From: Pseudomonadota bacterium
GTDB lineage: Bacteria > Pseudomonadota > Alphaproteobacteria > Micropepsales > Micropepsaceae
Length of the DNA stretch: 13,583 nucleotides
Assembly: GCA_021808875.1 (NCBI GenBank)
Contig: JAKBAU010000064.1
Span: 1-13,583, forward strand
Direction of reading: 5' to 3'
The translations under genes and the position numbers were made by a program. The notes under the pieces were generated by a model. That model was not told the origin of the DNA. It made no database searches and saw nothing but the letters and a program-made list of their open reading frames with translations. Below, in pieces: positions 7,355-13,583 of the stretch. Position 1 is the stretch's first letter. Each line of letters opens with the position of its first letter.

Positions 7355-9082
7355 TCAATAGATGGACGGTTCCGGAACTGGGCTGGTGCCACTGAGAAAG
7401 TCGAAATCGCAGCCTTCCGGCGCCTGCCCCACATGGGCCTGGTAGAGAGCAGCATAAGAGCGCTTATAAGCAGGGGCTGGACGCTGCCAAATAGCACGCC
7501 GACGAGCAAGCTCTTCGTCACTCACTAACATGTCGAGCGTTCCAGCCTGCACGTCGATCCGGATGGGATCACCCGTGCGCACCAGGGAAAGCGGTCCACC
7601 TATGGCAGACTCTGGCGCGACGTGAACAACACACGCACCATAATGAGTACCAGACATACGTGCATCAGAAATGCGGAGCATGTCGCGCACCCCTGCAGAA
7701 AGAAGTTTCCTTGGAATTGGTAAGTTTCCCCATTCCGGCATGCCTGGAGCCCCAACCGGACCGGCATTTCTGAGGATGAGTACGTGGTTGGCACTCACAT
7801 CAGTGGCTGGGTCGTCAATCGCCGAAAGCATATGGGCGTTACTGTCAAAAACCAGCGCAGGTCCAGTATGATTGAAGAAGCGTGGATCAGCCGCGCTCGT
7901 CTTCATCACCGCCCCATCCGGACAAAGGTTTCCACGGAGTAGCGCCAACGTACGTCCGCGCGACAAAGGAACGACAGGATTATCCAGATCACGGATCACG
8001 TCGTCATCATAACACGCAGCGTGCCCGATGTTTTCACCCAAGACCAGACCGTTGACAGTAGGACAGCTGAGATCGAGATGATCTCGCAGCTTTGCAAGCA
8101 GAGCGAGGAGCCCCCCGGCAAAGAAAAAATCCTCCATCAACGCATTTCCCGAGGGAAAGAGATTGGCGCACACCGGAATACGGTTCGCCGCCTCTGCGAG
8201 GTCTTCGAGCGTCAGCTTTATTCCAGCCCTGCCAGCAAGCGCTACGAGGTGGATAGCCGCATTCGTGGAACCGCCAAGCGCCATATAGGCAGCGGCTCCA
8301 TTGAGAAATGATCCACGTGTGAGCAGTGCCGAAGGACGCAGATCTTCAGCCACCATGCTGACAATCCGCTCTCCACACAGCGACGCCATACGCAGGTGAC
8401 CAGAGTCAGCAGCGGGAATGCTGGATGCACCAGGCAGGGTCAGGCCCATCGCATCGACGATACCCGTCATCGTTGATGCTGTTCCCATCGTGTTGCAGGT
8501 CCCGATGGATCTCGTCATCCGCGCTTCAAGGTCTACCCAGTCTTGCGTGGTTATTTCGCCTGCACGCAGCTCATCCCAATATTTTCGGGTATGCGTACCA
8601 GCCCCAGTCTTAACGCCACGCCAGCGTCCATTTGACATCGGTCCGGCCGGACAGAAAATCGCTGGAAGATCCATACTGATCGCGCCCATGAGCAGCCCCG
8701 GCGTCGACTTATCGCAGCCACCCAGCAACACCGCTCCATCGATGGGATGAGAGCGCAACAACTCCTCCGTCTCCATCGCCAGAAAATTTCGATAGAGCAT
8801 GGTGGAGGGCTTCACCATCACTTCGCCCACGGATAGAGCGGGCAACTCAACGGGATATCCCCCGGCAAGAAGCACCCCACGCTTCACCGCATCTGCGACC
8901 CCGCGCAGATGGATGTGGCAGGGGCTCATCTCGCTCCAGGTGTTGACGATGGCAATGACCGGCCGGCCCATGAATTCTTCGCGGCGCAAGCCCATCTGCT
9001 GCGTGCGTTGGCGATGGGCGAACCCTCGCATGTCCTCTGACGCATACCAGCGGGCACTACGGAGCGGTCGCGATTTCGTCAT
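7355..9082 (-). CDS. IlvD/EDD-family sugar-acid dehydratase, candidate 6-deoxy-6-sulfogluconate dehydratase
   Basis: This is a 575-residue iron-sulfur dehydratase. Three Cys that in this family hold a [2Fe-2S] cluster are at C55 (SPCH), C123 (GGCDKS) and C196 (GTCNTMGTAST). The carbamylated/metal-side Lys is at K125 and the catalytic Ser at S477 (ARMSGTHYG). The spacing of the three Cys matches that of the rhizobial L-arabinonate dehydratase, so it belongs to the pentonate/hexonate dehydratase branch rather than to branched-chain amino acid IlvD. It would convert an aldonate to a 2-keto-3-deoxy acid. In sulfo-ED this is sulfogluconate to KDSG, and the sulfogluconate dehydratase of P. putida SQ1 is an IlvD/EDD protein. 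The start ATG at 9082 has GAGAAAG 3-9 bases upstream, a weak SD. It is preceded by the only real gap in the operon (83 bases) and followed closely by the aldolase. Confidence 0.92.
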   Translation of the reverse strand: MTKSRPLRSARWYASEDMRGFAHRQRTQQMGLRREEFMGRPVIAIVNTWSEMSPCHIHLRGVADAVKRGVLLAGGYPVELPALSVGEVMVKPSTMLYRNFLAMETEELLRSHPIDGAVLLGGCDKSTPGLLMGAISMDLPAIFCPAGPMSNGRWRGVKTGAGTHTRKYWDELRAGEITTQDWVDLEARMTRSIGTCNTMGTASTMTGIVDAMGLTLPGASSIPAADSGHLRMASLCGERIVSMVAEDLRPSALLTRGSFLNGAAAYMALGGSTNAAIHLVALAGRAGIKLTLEDLAEAANRIPVCANLFPSGNALMEDFFFAGGLLALLAKLRDHLDLSCPTVNGLVLGENIGHAACYDDDVIRDLDNPVVPLSRGRTLALLRGNLCPDGAVMKTSAADPRFFNHTGPALVFDSNAHMLSAIDDPATDVSANHVLILRNAGPVGAPGMPEWGNLPIPRKLLSAGVRDMLRISDARMSGTHYGACVVHVAPESAIGGPLSLVRTGDPIRIDVQAGTLDMLVSDEELARRRAIWQRPAPAYKRSYAALYQAHVGQAPEGCDFDFLSGTSPVPEPSIY

Positions 9083-9104
9083 ATCTTTCTCATCTGCGTA
9101 CTGC

Positions 9105-9152
9105 CTATACCATGCATGCGCACAGTATAGCTGACCTACTCAAAAATGACGA
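9105..9152 (-). promoter_or_regulatory. Possible internal promoter and inverted repeat in the dehydratase leader
   Basis: The 83-base gap between the slcC-like and dehydratase genes holds an inverted repeat, CTATAC (9105-9110) and GTATAG (9125-9130), with a 14-base spacer that itself contains CATGCATG. On the minus strand TATACT (9129-9124) is a 5/6 match to a -10 box. It lies 17 bases after TCGTCA (9152-9147), a 4/6 match to a -35. The repeat would overlap the -10 and the start region, so it could be an operator. It does not contain the TGTCTTATA half-site. There is no T-run, so I do not read it as a terminator. An internal promoter would let the sugar module be expressed separately. Confidence 0.3.
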
Positions 9153-9165
9153 ATTCGCGCGTACC

Positions 9166-10092
9166 TCAACTGCGTAAGGCGCGCGCGACGGCCTGAGCGG
9201 TCACAAGGCTAACGCGCTCATTTGACTGCGTGGTCACACCGGCAATGTGCGGAGTTAGAATCAGATTTGGAACTGCGTTAAAAATTGCACCGCTTCGCGC
9301 ACTAACAGGTTCCTCGCTAAAGACGTCCAGTGCGGCCCCACCAAGATGTCCAGATTTGAGTGCTTCCACGAGTGCAGCTTCATCTACCACTCCGCCGCGC
9401 GCCGCGTTGATCAGGATCGCACCCCTTTTCATCTGCGCTATCGCATCGGCACTGATCATGCCGCGGGTATTGGCACTGAGCGGTACGTGAAGACTGACAA
9501 TGTCGCACGTAGCAAGAAGGTCGCCAAATTTTATTTGTTCAATACCAGCCCACCTGGGATCATCAGAAGCCACGTACGGATCGAAACCACAAACGGAGAG
9601 CCCCAGCGCACGAGCCTTCTTTGCGGTCAGCTGAGCAATTGCGCCGAAGCCAACAAGGCCAAGTCGCCTTCCTTCAGCTTCACTGCCAATCAGCTGCATT
9701 CGCGGCCAAGAGCCCGCTGCGACGTCAGCGGTGGCAAACCACGCCCGGCGTAACAGAACCAGCGCTGCGGTGATGACATATTCAGCTACCGACAAATCGT
9801 TGGCGCCAGTGGCCGGGAATACCGAGACCTTGCGTGCGGCGCAAGCCTCGGTGTTTATGTTGTCAAGACCCACGCCAAGACGCCCTACAACTTTCAAGTG
9901 TGGAGCGATATTTAAAAGCGTCTCGTTCACCTGGGTGCGATTGCGTACAATGAGCCCACGACAGTCATCCAGTGCCGCAGCGAGCATATCGGGCCGGTCA
10001 ACAAGCGAGGGATCGTAAAGAACGTCAAATCCGTCTAGCGCGCTCGCGATGGCAGCTTCGGACATGAACTCGGATATGACAATTTCACTCAT
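9166..10092 (-). CDS. slcC: D-isomer-type 2-hydroxyacid dehydrogenase, SlcC-like (S)-sulfolactate dehydrogenase candidate
   Basis: This is a 308-residue NAD-dependent dehydrogenase of the phosphoglycerate dehydrogenase superfamily. It shows the Rossmann motif GLVGFGAIA (G148/G150) and the catalytic triad R232 (NAARGGVVDE), E261 (SEEP) and H282 (LTPHIAG), with the family segments VVGRLGVGLDNIN and ATGANDLSVAEYVI. SlcC of Chromohalobacter salexigens, of this superfamily, oxidises (S)-sulfolactate to sulfopyruvate. Here it overlaps by four bases (ATGA) a ComC-like gene that could reduce sulfopyruvate to the (R)-isomer, and SuyAB-like genes follow upstream. That three-part neighbourhood is the main reason for the name. 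On sequence alone it could be a lactate, glycerate or phosphoglycerate dehydrogenase. It lacks the C-terminal ACT domain of SerA-type enzymes, which argues against serine biosynthesis. Confidence 0.8.
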   Translation of the reverse strand: MSEIVISEFMSEAAIASALDGFDVLYDPSLVDRPDMLAAALDDCRGLIVRNRTQVNETLLNIAPHLKVVGRLGVGLDNINTEACAARKVSVFPATGANDLSVAEYVITAALVLLRRAWFATADVAAGSWPRMQLIGSEAEGRRLGLVGFGAIAQLTAKKARALGLSVCGFDPYVASDDPRWAGIEQIKFGDLLATCDIVSLHVPLSANTRGMISADAIAQMKRGAILINAARGGVVDEAALVEALKSGHLGGAALDVFSEEPVSARSGAIFNAVPNLILTPHIAGVTTQSNERVSLVTAQAVARALRS

Positions 10093-11108
10093 GCCGGCTC
10101 CGCATCGCGTATTAGGGCAATGATCTCTTCGTGAAGGGTGGTGGATATCGCTATGCCTTCAACCCCAGCGCGGGAGCGCATCTCCAGTCTGCGGCTACCC
10201 GGCAGACGCGCCGGATACTCTGCTTCCACAGCGTCCACGAGTATGCGCATGCGATCACCAAAGCCATCCCCGACAAACGAGAACGGATTAAATCCGACAA
10301 GCAGGTGCCCGAGCAATGGAGGGCCACCTTCTGCATTAAGCAATGAGCTTGCCTCCCAGCCAAAGTGACCACCCACAAGTGCCCCACAAAGCACCTCGAT
10401 CATCAGTGCCAATGCTGCACCCTTCACCCCACCAACCGGCAGCAACGTACCCCCAAGAGCCGCCGACGCATCGGTGGTCGGCCGGCCCTCCGCGTCAATG
10501 GCCCAGTCACCTGGAATAGGCTTGCCAGCCTTGCTAGCGGCGACAATCTTGCCACGGGCGGCGACGGACAGCGACATATCGATTACAAGAGGTGCCCGCC
10601 CCTTAACTGGTGCAGCGAAGGCAACCGGATTGGTGCCTGTCATAGGCTTCCGCCCGGCATGAAAGGCCATTGCGCTGGGCGAGTTGGCAAACGCCAGCGC
10701 AACGAAGCCCCTTTCGGCAAGCCGTTCCACGTGGCGCCCAGCCTGGCCAAAATGATGGGAGGCAAAGATACCCGCAGCCGCCACGCCCATCTGGGGAATC
10801 AACTCTGCCAGCCGCTCGACAGCAATATCGATCGCGGGATAGGCAAATCCAGCTCCTGCGTCAATCCGAATGCTCGCCGGGCCGCGCATCTCCGCGAACG
10901 GCTCAGCTTTGCCATTTACCTTTCCGACGCGGAGCTGGAGCGCATAGCTCGGCAGACGAGAAAGCCCGTGCCCAGACTGTCCATCCACGTCGGCCGCGAC
11001 GAGAGCCGCCGCGGTCGAGGCTGCACTTACCTGTGACGCCCCAGACGCCATTAACGCACGGGTCGCCAGCGCTGCCGCCTCTGAAATCGTCAGAACAACA
11101 GTTTTCAT
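10089..11108 (-). CDS. comC: Ldh2/MDH2-family dehydrogenase, ComC-like (R)-sulfolactate dehydrogenase candidate
   Basis: This is a 339-residue NAD(P)H-dependent 2-keto acid reductase of the malate/L-sulfolactate/ureidoglycolate dehydrogenase family, which is unrelated to Rossmann lactate dehydrogenases. Family markers are [15 protein letters not shown] (H47, R51), the catalytic-His segment [10 protein letters not shown] (H118/H119), [26 protein letters not shown] and [19 protein letters not shown]. ComC reduces sulfopyruvate to (R)-sulfolactate in coenzyme M synthesis and, paired with SlcC, inverts sulfolactate in Chromohalobacter. The pairing with an opposite-handed dehydrogenase and with SuyAB-like subunits fits that second role. 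The start ATG overlaps the suyB-like stop (ATGA) and the stop overlaps the slcC-like start (ATGA), which should enforce co-translation. Other 2-keto acids are possible substrates. Confidence 0.82.
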   Translation of the reverse strand: MKTVVLTISEAAALATRALMASGASQVSAASTAAALVAADVDGQSGHGLSRLPSYALQLRVGKVNGKAEPFAEMRGPASIRIDAGAGFAYPAIDIAVERLAELIPQMGVAAAGIFASHHFGQAGRHVERLAERGFVALAFANSPSAMAFHAGRKPMTGTNPVAFAAPVKGRAPLVIDMSLSVAARGKIVAASKAGKPIPGDWAIDAEGRPTTDASAALGGTLLPVGGVKGAALALMIEVLCGALVGGHFGWEASSLLNAEGGPPLLGHLLVGFNPFSFVGDGFGDRMRILVDAVEAEYPARLPGSRRLEMRSRAGVEGIAISTTLHEEIIALIRDAEPA

Positions 11109-12280
11109 GCGCTCCTGTACAGCTTGGTCATTACGAATTCCCTGTGACCCAAAGCTTCTGCGGAGGTCAGGCGCCCGTTGGCCGTGCGCTCGATCATGGC
11201 GATCAGCTTGTCACCGGCTTCATCAAGTACCATCTCACGGCGGACAATACCCGACACATCCAGATCGATGTGCTCACTCATCGTACGGACCGTGCGCGGA
11301 TTACCGGAGACCTTAATCACGGGCATGATCGGATTGCCAATCACATTGCCCTGCCCGGTCGGGAAAATATGCACGACATACCCGGCCGCAGCCTGCAGTG
11401 TGCAGCATTCCGCAGCTGCCGAGGAGGTGTCCATAAAATACAGCCCAGGACCATTGTCCGGCGCCTCGGCCGGCTTCAATACATCTATAAAGCGTGTCGT
11501 CTTACCGATTTTCTCGAGGTTACCGAGCGCCTTCTCTTCGATGGTTGTAAGACCACCGGCAATGTTGCCTTTGGTTGGCTGACTATCCGACAGGTCAGAG
11601 GTTTTATGCGCCTCGATCACTTCGGCCTGGTAAGCGGAAAACACCTTCATGAATTTCTCGCCAATCTCAGGCGTAGCCGCCCGCGCCGCGGCCAAATGCT
11701 CGGCGCCGGTCAGTTCCGAAGTTTCTCCGAAACAGCCATAAAGCCCCAATGGTATCAGCTTGTCATACATGTTGCCGACCGTTGGACACGAGGCAAGGCC
11801 GGTTGTTGTATCGGACTCGCCGCACTTCGCGGCAACCCAAACATCCGCCAGCGGACACTCGGTGCGCAGAATTCCAGAGGTGAGATGCACGAATTCCTTA
11901 GCCTTGCGGGATGCTGCAGCTACAGTTGCGATATCGCCACTACCTTCGATCCAAAAGCCAGCCACCGGCTTTCCCGTTTTGGCGATGCCTTCCACCACCT
12001 TCATGGTCCAGTGCTCTTCGATGCCAATGACGATGCAGGCAGCGACATTGGGATTGGAGCCCGTTCCGATCATCACGCGAAAGTGCAGATCCAGGTCTTC
12101 TCCGAACTGCAGCCTCCCATAGGCATGAGGTAACGCGATCGTACCTTGAATGTGACTCGCCACAGCTTCACAGGCCGCATTGGAAATATCGTCAAGAGGC
12201 AGGATGGCGACATAATTACGGACGCCAACGCGTCCATTTTCGCGGCGGTAGCCCCAGATTTTACGTTGTGACAGGTTCAT
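11105..12280 (-). CDS. suyB: UxaA-type large subunit, SuyB-like (R)-sulfolactate sulfo-lyase beta subunit
   Basis: This 391-residue protein covers only the C-terminal catalytic region of the altronate/galactarate dehydratase family. Conserved blocks are [59 protein letters not shown] (C153), [34 protein letters not shown] and [18 protein letters not shown]. In (R)-sulfolactate sulfo-lyase the enzyme is split into a small SuyA and a large SuyB of about 390 residues. SuyAB releases sulfite and yields pyruvate. The split, the size and the ComC/SlcC neighbours support SuyB. Split UxaA proteins also occur as sugar-acid dehydratases, so the assignment needs a phylogeny. The ATG at 12280 has AGGTGAG closely upstream and lies 8 bases after the suyA-like stop. 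Confidence 0.8.
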   Translation of the reverse strand: MNLSQRKIWGYRRENGRVGVRNYVAILPLDDISNAACEAVASHIQGTIALPHAYGRLQFGEDLDLHFRVMIGTGSNPNVAACIVIGIEEHWTMKVVEGIAKTGKPVAGFWIEGSGDIATVAAASRKAKEFVHLTSGILRTECPLADVWVAAKCGESDTTTGLASCPTVGNMYDKLIPLGLYGCFGETSELTGAEHLAAARAATPEIGEKFMKVFSAYQAEVIEAHKTSDLSDSQPTKGNIAGGLTTIEEKALGNLEKIGKTTRFIDVLKPAEAPDNGPGLYFMDTSSAAAECCTLQAAAGYVVHIFPTGQGNVIGNPIMPVIKVSGNPRTVRTMSEHIDLDVSGIVRREMVLDEAGDKLIAMIERTANGRLTSAEALGHREFVMTKLYRSA

Positions 12281-12288
12281 GGTCTCAC

Positions 12289-12576
12289 CTACCAGCGCTT
12301 TGTCTTGAGATTGTGGACATGAACGTGCTCGCCCTTGCCGACGCGTTCAACGATGCGGCCGATATCTTCACCGTACTTGATCACGGTATCGCCCGGGCTG
12401 AGGTCACGCAGCGCGATTTTATGGCCGATCGGCACGTCCTGCTTGGCCTCGAGCATAAAATCGCTGTTGTCGTCGGTGATAACGCAGAGCATCTGGGTGC
12501 CAGCCTTCAGGCCCTCAACCACCACGACCCCGACGTTATCCTTTCGATTGTGAACGAGCAGATGAGGCGCGCCCAT
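12289..12576 (-). CDS. suyA: UxaA-type small (SAF-domain) subunit, SuyA-like (R)-sulfolactate sulfo-lyase alpha subunit
   Basis: This is a 95-residue stand-alone SAF domain corresponding to the N-terminal domain of UxaA. Hallmarks are [17 protein letters not shown], the block [27 protein letters not shown], and the closing [14 protein letters not shown]. SuyA of characterised sulfolactate degraders is a small protein of this kind encoded directly before suyB, as here. The conserved His pairs near the end (HVHVHN) are typical for the family. It is the first gene of the operon. A G-rich Shine-Dalgarno (GGGGGGA) sits just before the ATG at 12576, and the 5' leader carries the palindromic operator 21 bases upstream. 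SuyA alone is not expected to be active. In altronate dehydratase the same domain is normally fused to the catalytic part. Confidence 0.82.
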   Translation of the reverse strand: MGAPHLLVHNRKDNVGVVVVEGLKAGTQMLCVITDDNSDFMLEAKQDVPIGHKIALRDLSPGDTVIKYGEDIGRIVERVGKGEHVHVHNLKTKRW

Positions 12577-12597
12577 CGGTCCCCCCGTTTAGATTTC

Positions 12598-12615
12598 ATG
12601 TCTTATATAAGACAT
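12598..12615. promoter_or_regulatory. Perfect 18-bp palindromic operator for the nine-gene operon
   Basis: ATGTCTTATATAAGACAT is an exact inverted repeat with no spacer, a typical size and symmetry for dimeric GntR-family regulators. It lies between the likely -10 box and the suyA-like start codon, covering the expected transcription start, so binding would repress. Its half-site TGTCTTATA occurs again in front of the gntR gene at 3222-3230. I found no other full copy in the intergenic regions of the window. Confidence 0.7.
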
Positions 12616-12619
12616 ATAT

Positions 12620-12648
12620 ATAATTAGAGAACCCCCTTCAAGTGCCAA
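12620..12648 (-). promoter_or_regulatory. Predicted sigma-70-type promoter of the suyA-first operon
   Basis: On the minus strand TTGGCA (12648-12643) is a 5/6 match to the -35 consensus. It is followed after exactly 17 bases by AATTAT (12625-12620), a 4/6 match to the -10 consensus in a very AT-rich patch. The predicted start of transcription falls in or at the edge of the 18-bp palindrome. The region from 12649 to 12823, between here and the djlA-like stop, shows no gene and no clear terminator. Confidence 0.45.
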
Positions 12649-12823
12649 AACCGCCGGCCCAGACCTTGGCCAACCGGCTGCCCCCCCGCGGCACGGGAGA
12701 CGTCCGTGATCCTGAACGCTGACAAATTGAGCGTCGACGCTGTAGCCCGGCGCCAACGCGCCTGGGCAAGCTGGCAATGTCCATCATGTCGACGGTGACT
12801 ACGTCGCCATGTACACTTAACAC

Positions 12824-13543
12824 TTAGAGTACTTGGCGCGTTCTGCGGATGACCTCATAGGCACCGTTAATGGCGGCGAGCTTCTCGTTGGCCAAAGCGA
12901 TGAATTCTTCGGGGACGCCGCGGGCGATCAGACGATCGGGATGGTTTTCGCGGACCAGAAGCCGATAAGTGCGCTTGATCTCCTCATCCGAGGCCTCGCG
13001 CGCCACTCCCAGAACTGCATAGGGGTCCGCTGCCTCCGGGCCGAGATGGGCAGCACGGATGCGCGCGAAGGCATCCGGCGTGAACCCAAAGATGTCAGCC
13101 ACGCGCTCAAGAAAACTCAGCTCGCCAGGGTGGAGTACGCCATCGGCCGTGGCGATCTCAAAGAGCCCGTCGAGCACATCCTCAAGAATGGCGGGGCGCC
13201 CGCGGAACAGGTTAGCGATCAGGCGGGCATAAGTTTCGTAGCCGGCCGTGTCCTGGCGGGCGAAGTTGAAGATCCGCCGGACATTGGCCTCTTCGTGCGG
13301 TGGCACCCGAAATATCCGGCGGAAGGCTTCCACCTCATCATTTGTGACGGTGCCATCTGCCTTCGCCATCTTGGCTGCAAGCGCGATGACCGCGATCGTG
13401 AAGGCAATGCCAGGGTGATCGGGATCGCTGGCTTGAGACCGGTCAATCAGCACATGCCCCGTGATGGCGCCCAAAAGGGCACCGAGCGGTCCGCCGGCCA
13501 GCAGCCCGGCGGCCGCGCCACTCAATTTTCCCCAGATTGACAT
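12824..13543 (-). CDS. djlA: DjlA-like membrane-anchored TerB/J-domain co-chaperone
   Basis: This is a 239-residue protein with the DjlA plan. It has a short Gly-rich hydrophobic N-terminus (WGKLSGAAAGLLAGGPLGAL, then LGAITGHVLID) that resembles the membrane anchor of E. coli DjlA. A helical TerB-like domain spans about residues 48-155 (AKMAKADGTVTNDEVEAFRR, then ATADGVLHPGELSFLE). A C-terminal J domain spans about 172-239, with the DnaK-stimulating HPD in RENHPDRL. It would present clients to DnaK at the inner membrane. The gene is monocistronic in appearance, and its GC content (about 57-60% in the lines I counted) fits core genome. It is separated from the operon by a 247-bp intergenic region. 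I infer that it marks the right edge of the acquired catabolic island. A few bases of upstream sequence remain before the window ends. Confidence 0.88.
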   Translation of the reverse strand: MSIWGKLSGAAAGLLAGGPLGALLGAITGHVLIDRSQASDPDHPGIAFTIAVIALAAKMAKADGTVTNDEVEAFRRIFRVPPHEEANVRRIFNFARQDTAGYETYARLIANLFRGRPAILEDVLDGLFEIATADGVLHPGELSFLERVADIFGFTPDAFARIRAAHLGPEAADPYAVLGVAREASDEEIKRTYRLLVRENHPDRLIARGVPEEFIALANEKLAAINGAYEVIRRTRQVL

Positions 13544-13583
13544 GGGGAAGCATTAGGCCATCAGCCAAAAAAATGCGATGCGT

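Noticed and set aside
7462..7471. GCTTATAAGC palindrome, similar in its core to the operator
   Set aside because: It is inside the dehydratase coding region, lacks the TGTC and GACA arms, and is short enough to occur by chance.
7345..7521. N-terminal extension of the aldolase frame
   Set aside because: It would overlap the dehydratase coding sequence by over 160 bases and has no family similarity. The ATG at 7344 has a proper Shine-Dalgarno sequence.
10670..12133. A 487-residue open frame on the plus strand
   Set aside because: It lies antisense to the comC-like and suyB-like genes, both of which have full family motifs. Its translation is Arg/Gln/His-rich with no recognisable domain, as expected for the complement of GC-rich coding DNA.
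4039..12576. Reading the cluster as a galacturonate/altronate or galactarate pathway
   Set aside because: There is no UxaC isomerase, no UxaB and no KDG kinase/KDPG aldolase. The mutarotase, lactonase and opposite-handed pair of 2-hydroxyacid dehydrogenases do not fit that route. It is kept only as a weak alternative.
12790..12806. CGACG/CGTCG hairpin after the djlA-like gene as a terminator
   Set aside because: The stem is only five base pairs and no T-run follows on the minus strand.
12833..13540. A 235-residue open frame on the plus strand
   Set aside because: It is a complete antisense shadow of the djlA-like gene, which has a clear TerB and J-domain pattern.

Overview
The window looks like chromosomal DNA of an alphaproteobacterium, probably of the Hyphomicrobiales type. 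The evidence for this is the DjlA-like protein at the right end, the moderately high GC of most genes, and the sugar-acid enzyme families present. The taxonomic call is an inference from protein style only.

Layout from left to right. (1) Positions 9-1801, minus strand: two coupled genes for a 2-oxoglutarate/Fe(II) oxygenase of the PhyH family and an extended-SDR epimerase-like protein. The epimerase-like protein seems to end early. (2) Positions about 1802-3311: 1.5 kb with no convincing intact gene. It holds decayed-looking coding stretches and, at its right end, the promoter region of the next gene. (3) Positions 3312-4028, plus strand: a GntR-family (HutC/UTRA) regulator. (4) Positions 4039-12576, minus strand: nine tightly packed catabolic genes converging on the regulator. 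(5) Positions 12577-12823: the operon promoter, with a perfect 18-bp palindrome. (6) Positions 12824-13543, minus strand: a DjlA-like TerB/J-domain protein that looks like ordinary core genome.

The nine-gene block is the centre of interest. In transcription order it encodes SuyA- and SuyB-like subunits, a ComC-like (R)-2-hydroxyacid dehydrogenase, an SlcC-like (S)-2-hydroxyacid dehydrogenase, an IlvD/EDD sugar-acid dehydratase, an HpcH/HpaI aldolase, an aldose-1-epimerase (mutarotase), an SMP-30 lactonase and an SDR sugar dehydrogenase. The last five match, family for family, the sulfoglycolytic Entner-Doudoroff (sulfo-ED) route for sulfoquinovose. The first four match the known sulfolactate module: SlcC and ComC together invert (S)- to (R)-sulfolactate, and SuyAB splits (R)-sulfolactate into pyruvate and sulfite. 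I therefore read the block as an island that could take sulfoquinovose through to pyruvate and sulfite in one organism, with gene order almost the exact reverse of pathway order.

Four expected parts are not in the window: sulfolactaldehyde dehydrogenase, a transporter, a sulfoquinovosidase and sulfite handling. A non-sulfonated acid sugar therefore remains possible as the substrate.

Regulation looks readable. The palindrome ATGTCTTATATAAGACAT sits across the likely start of transcription of the nine-gene operon. Its half-site TGTCTTATA recurs at a -10-like element upstream of the gntR gene. This suggests that the GntR protein represses both transcripts until a pathway intermediate binds it. 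An 83-bp gap at 9083-9165 separates the sulfolactate module from the sulfo-ED module and may carry a second promoter.
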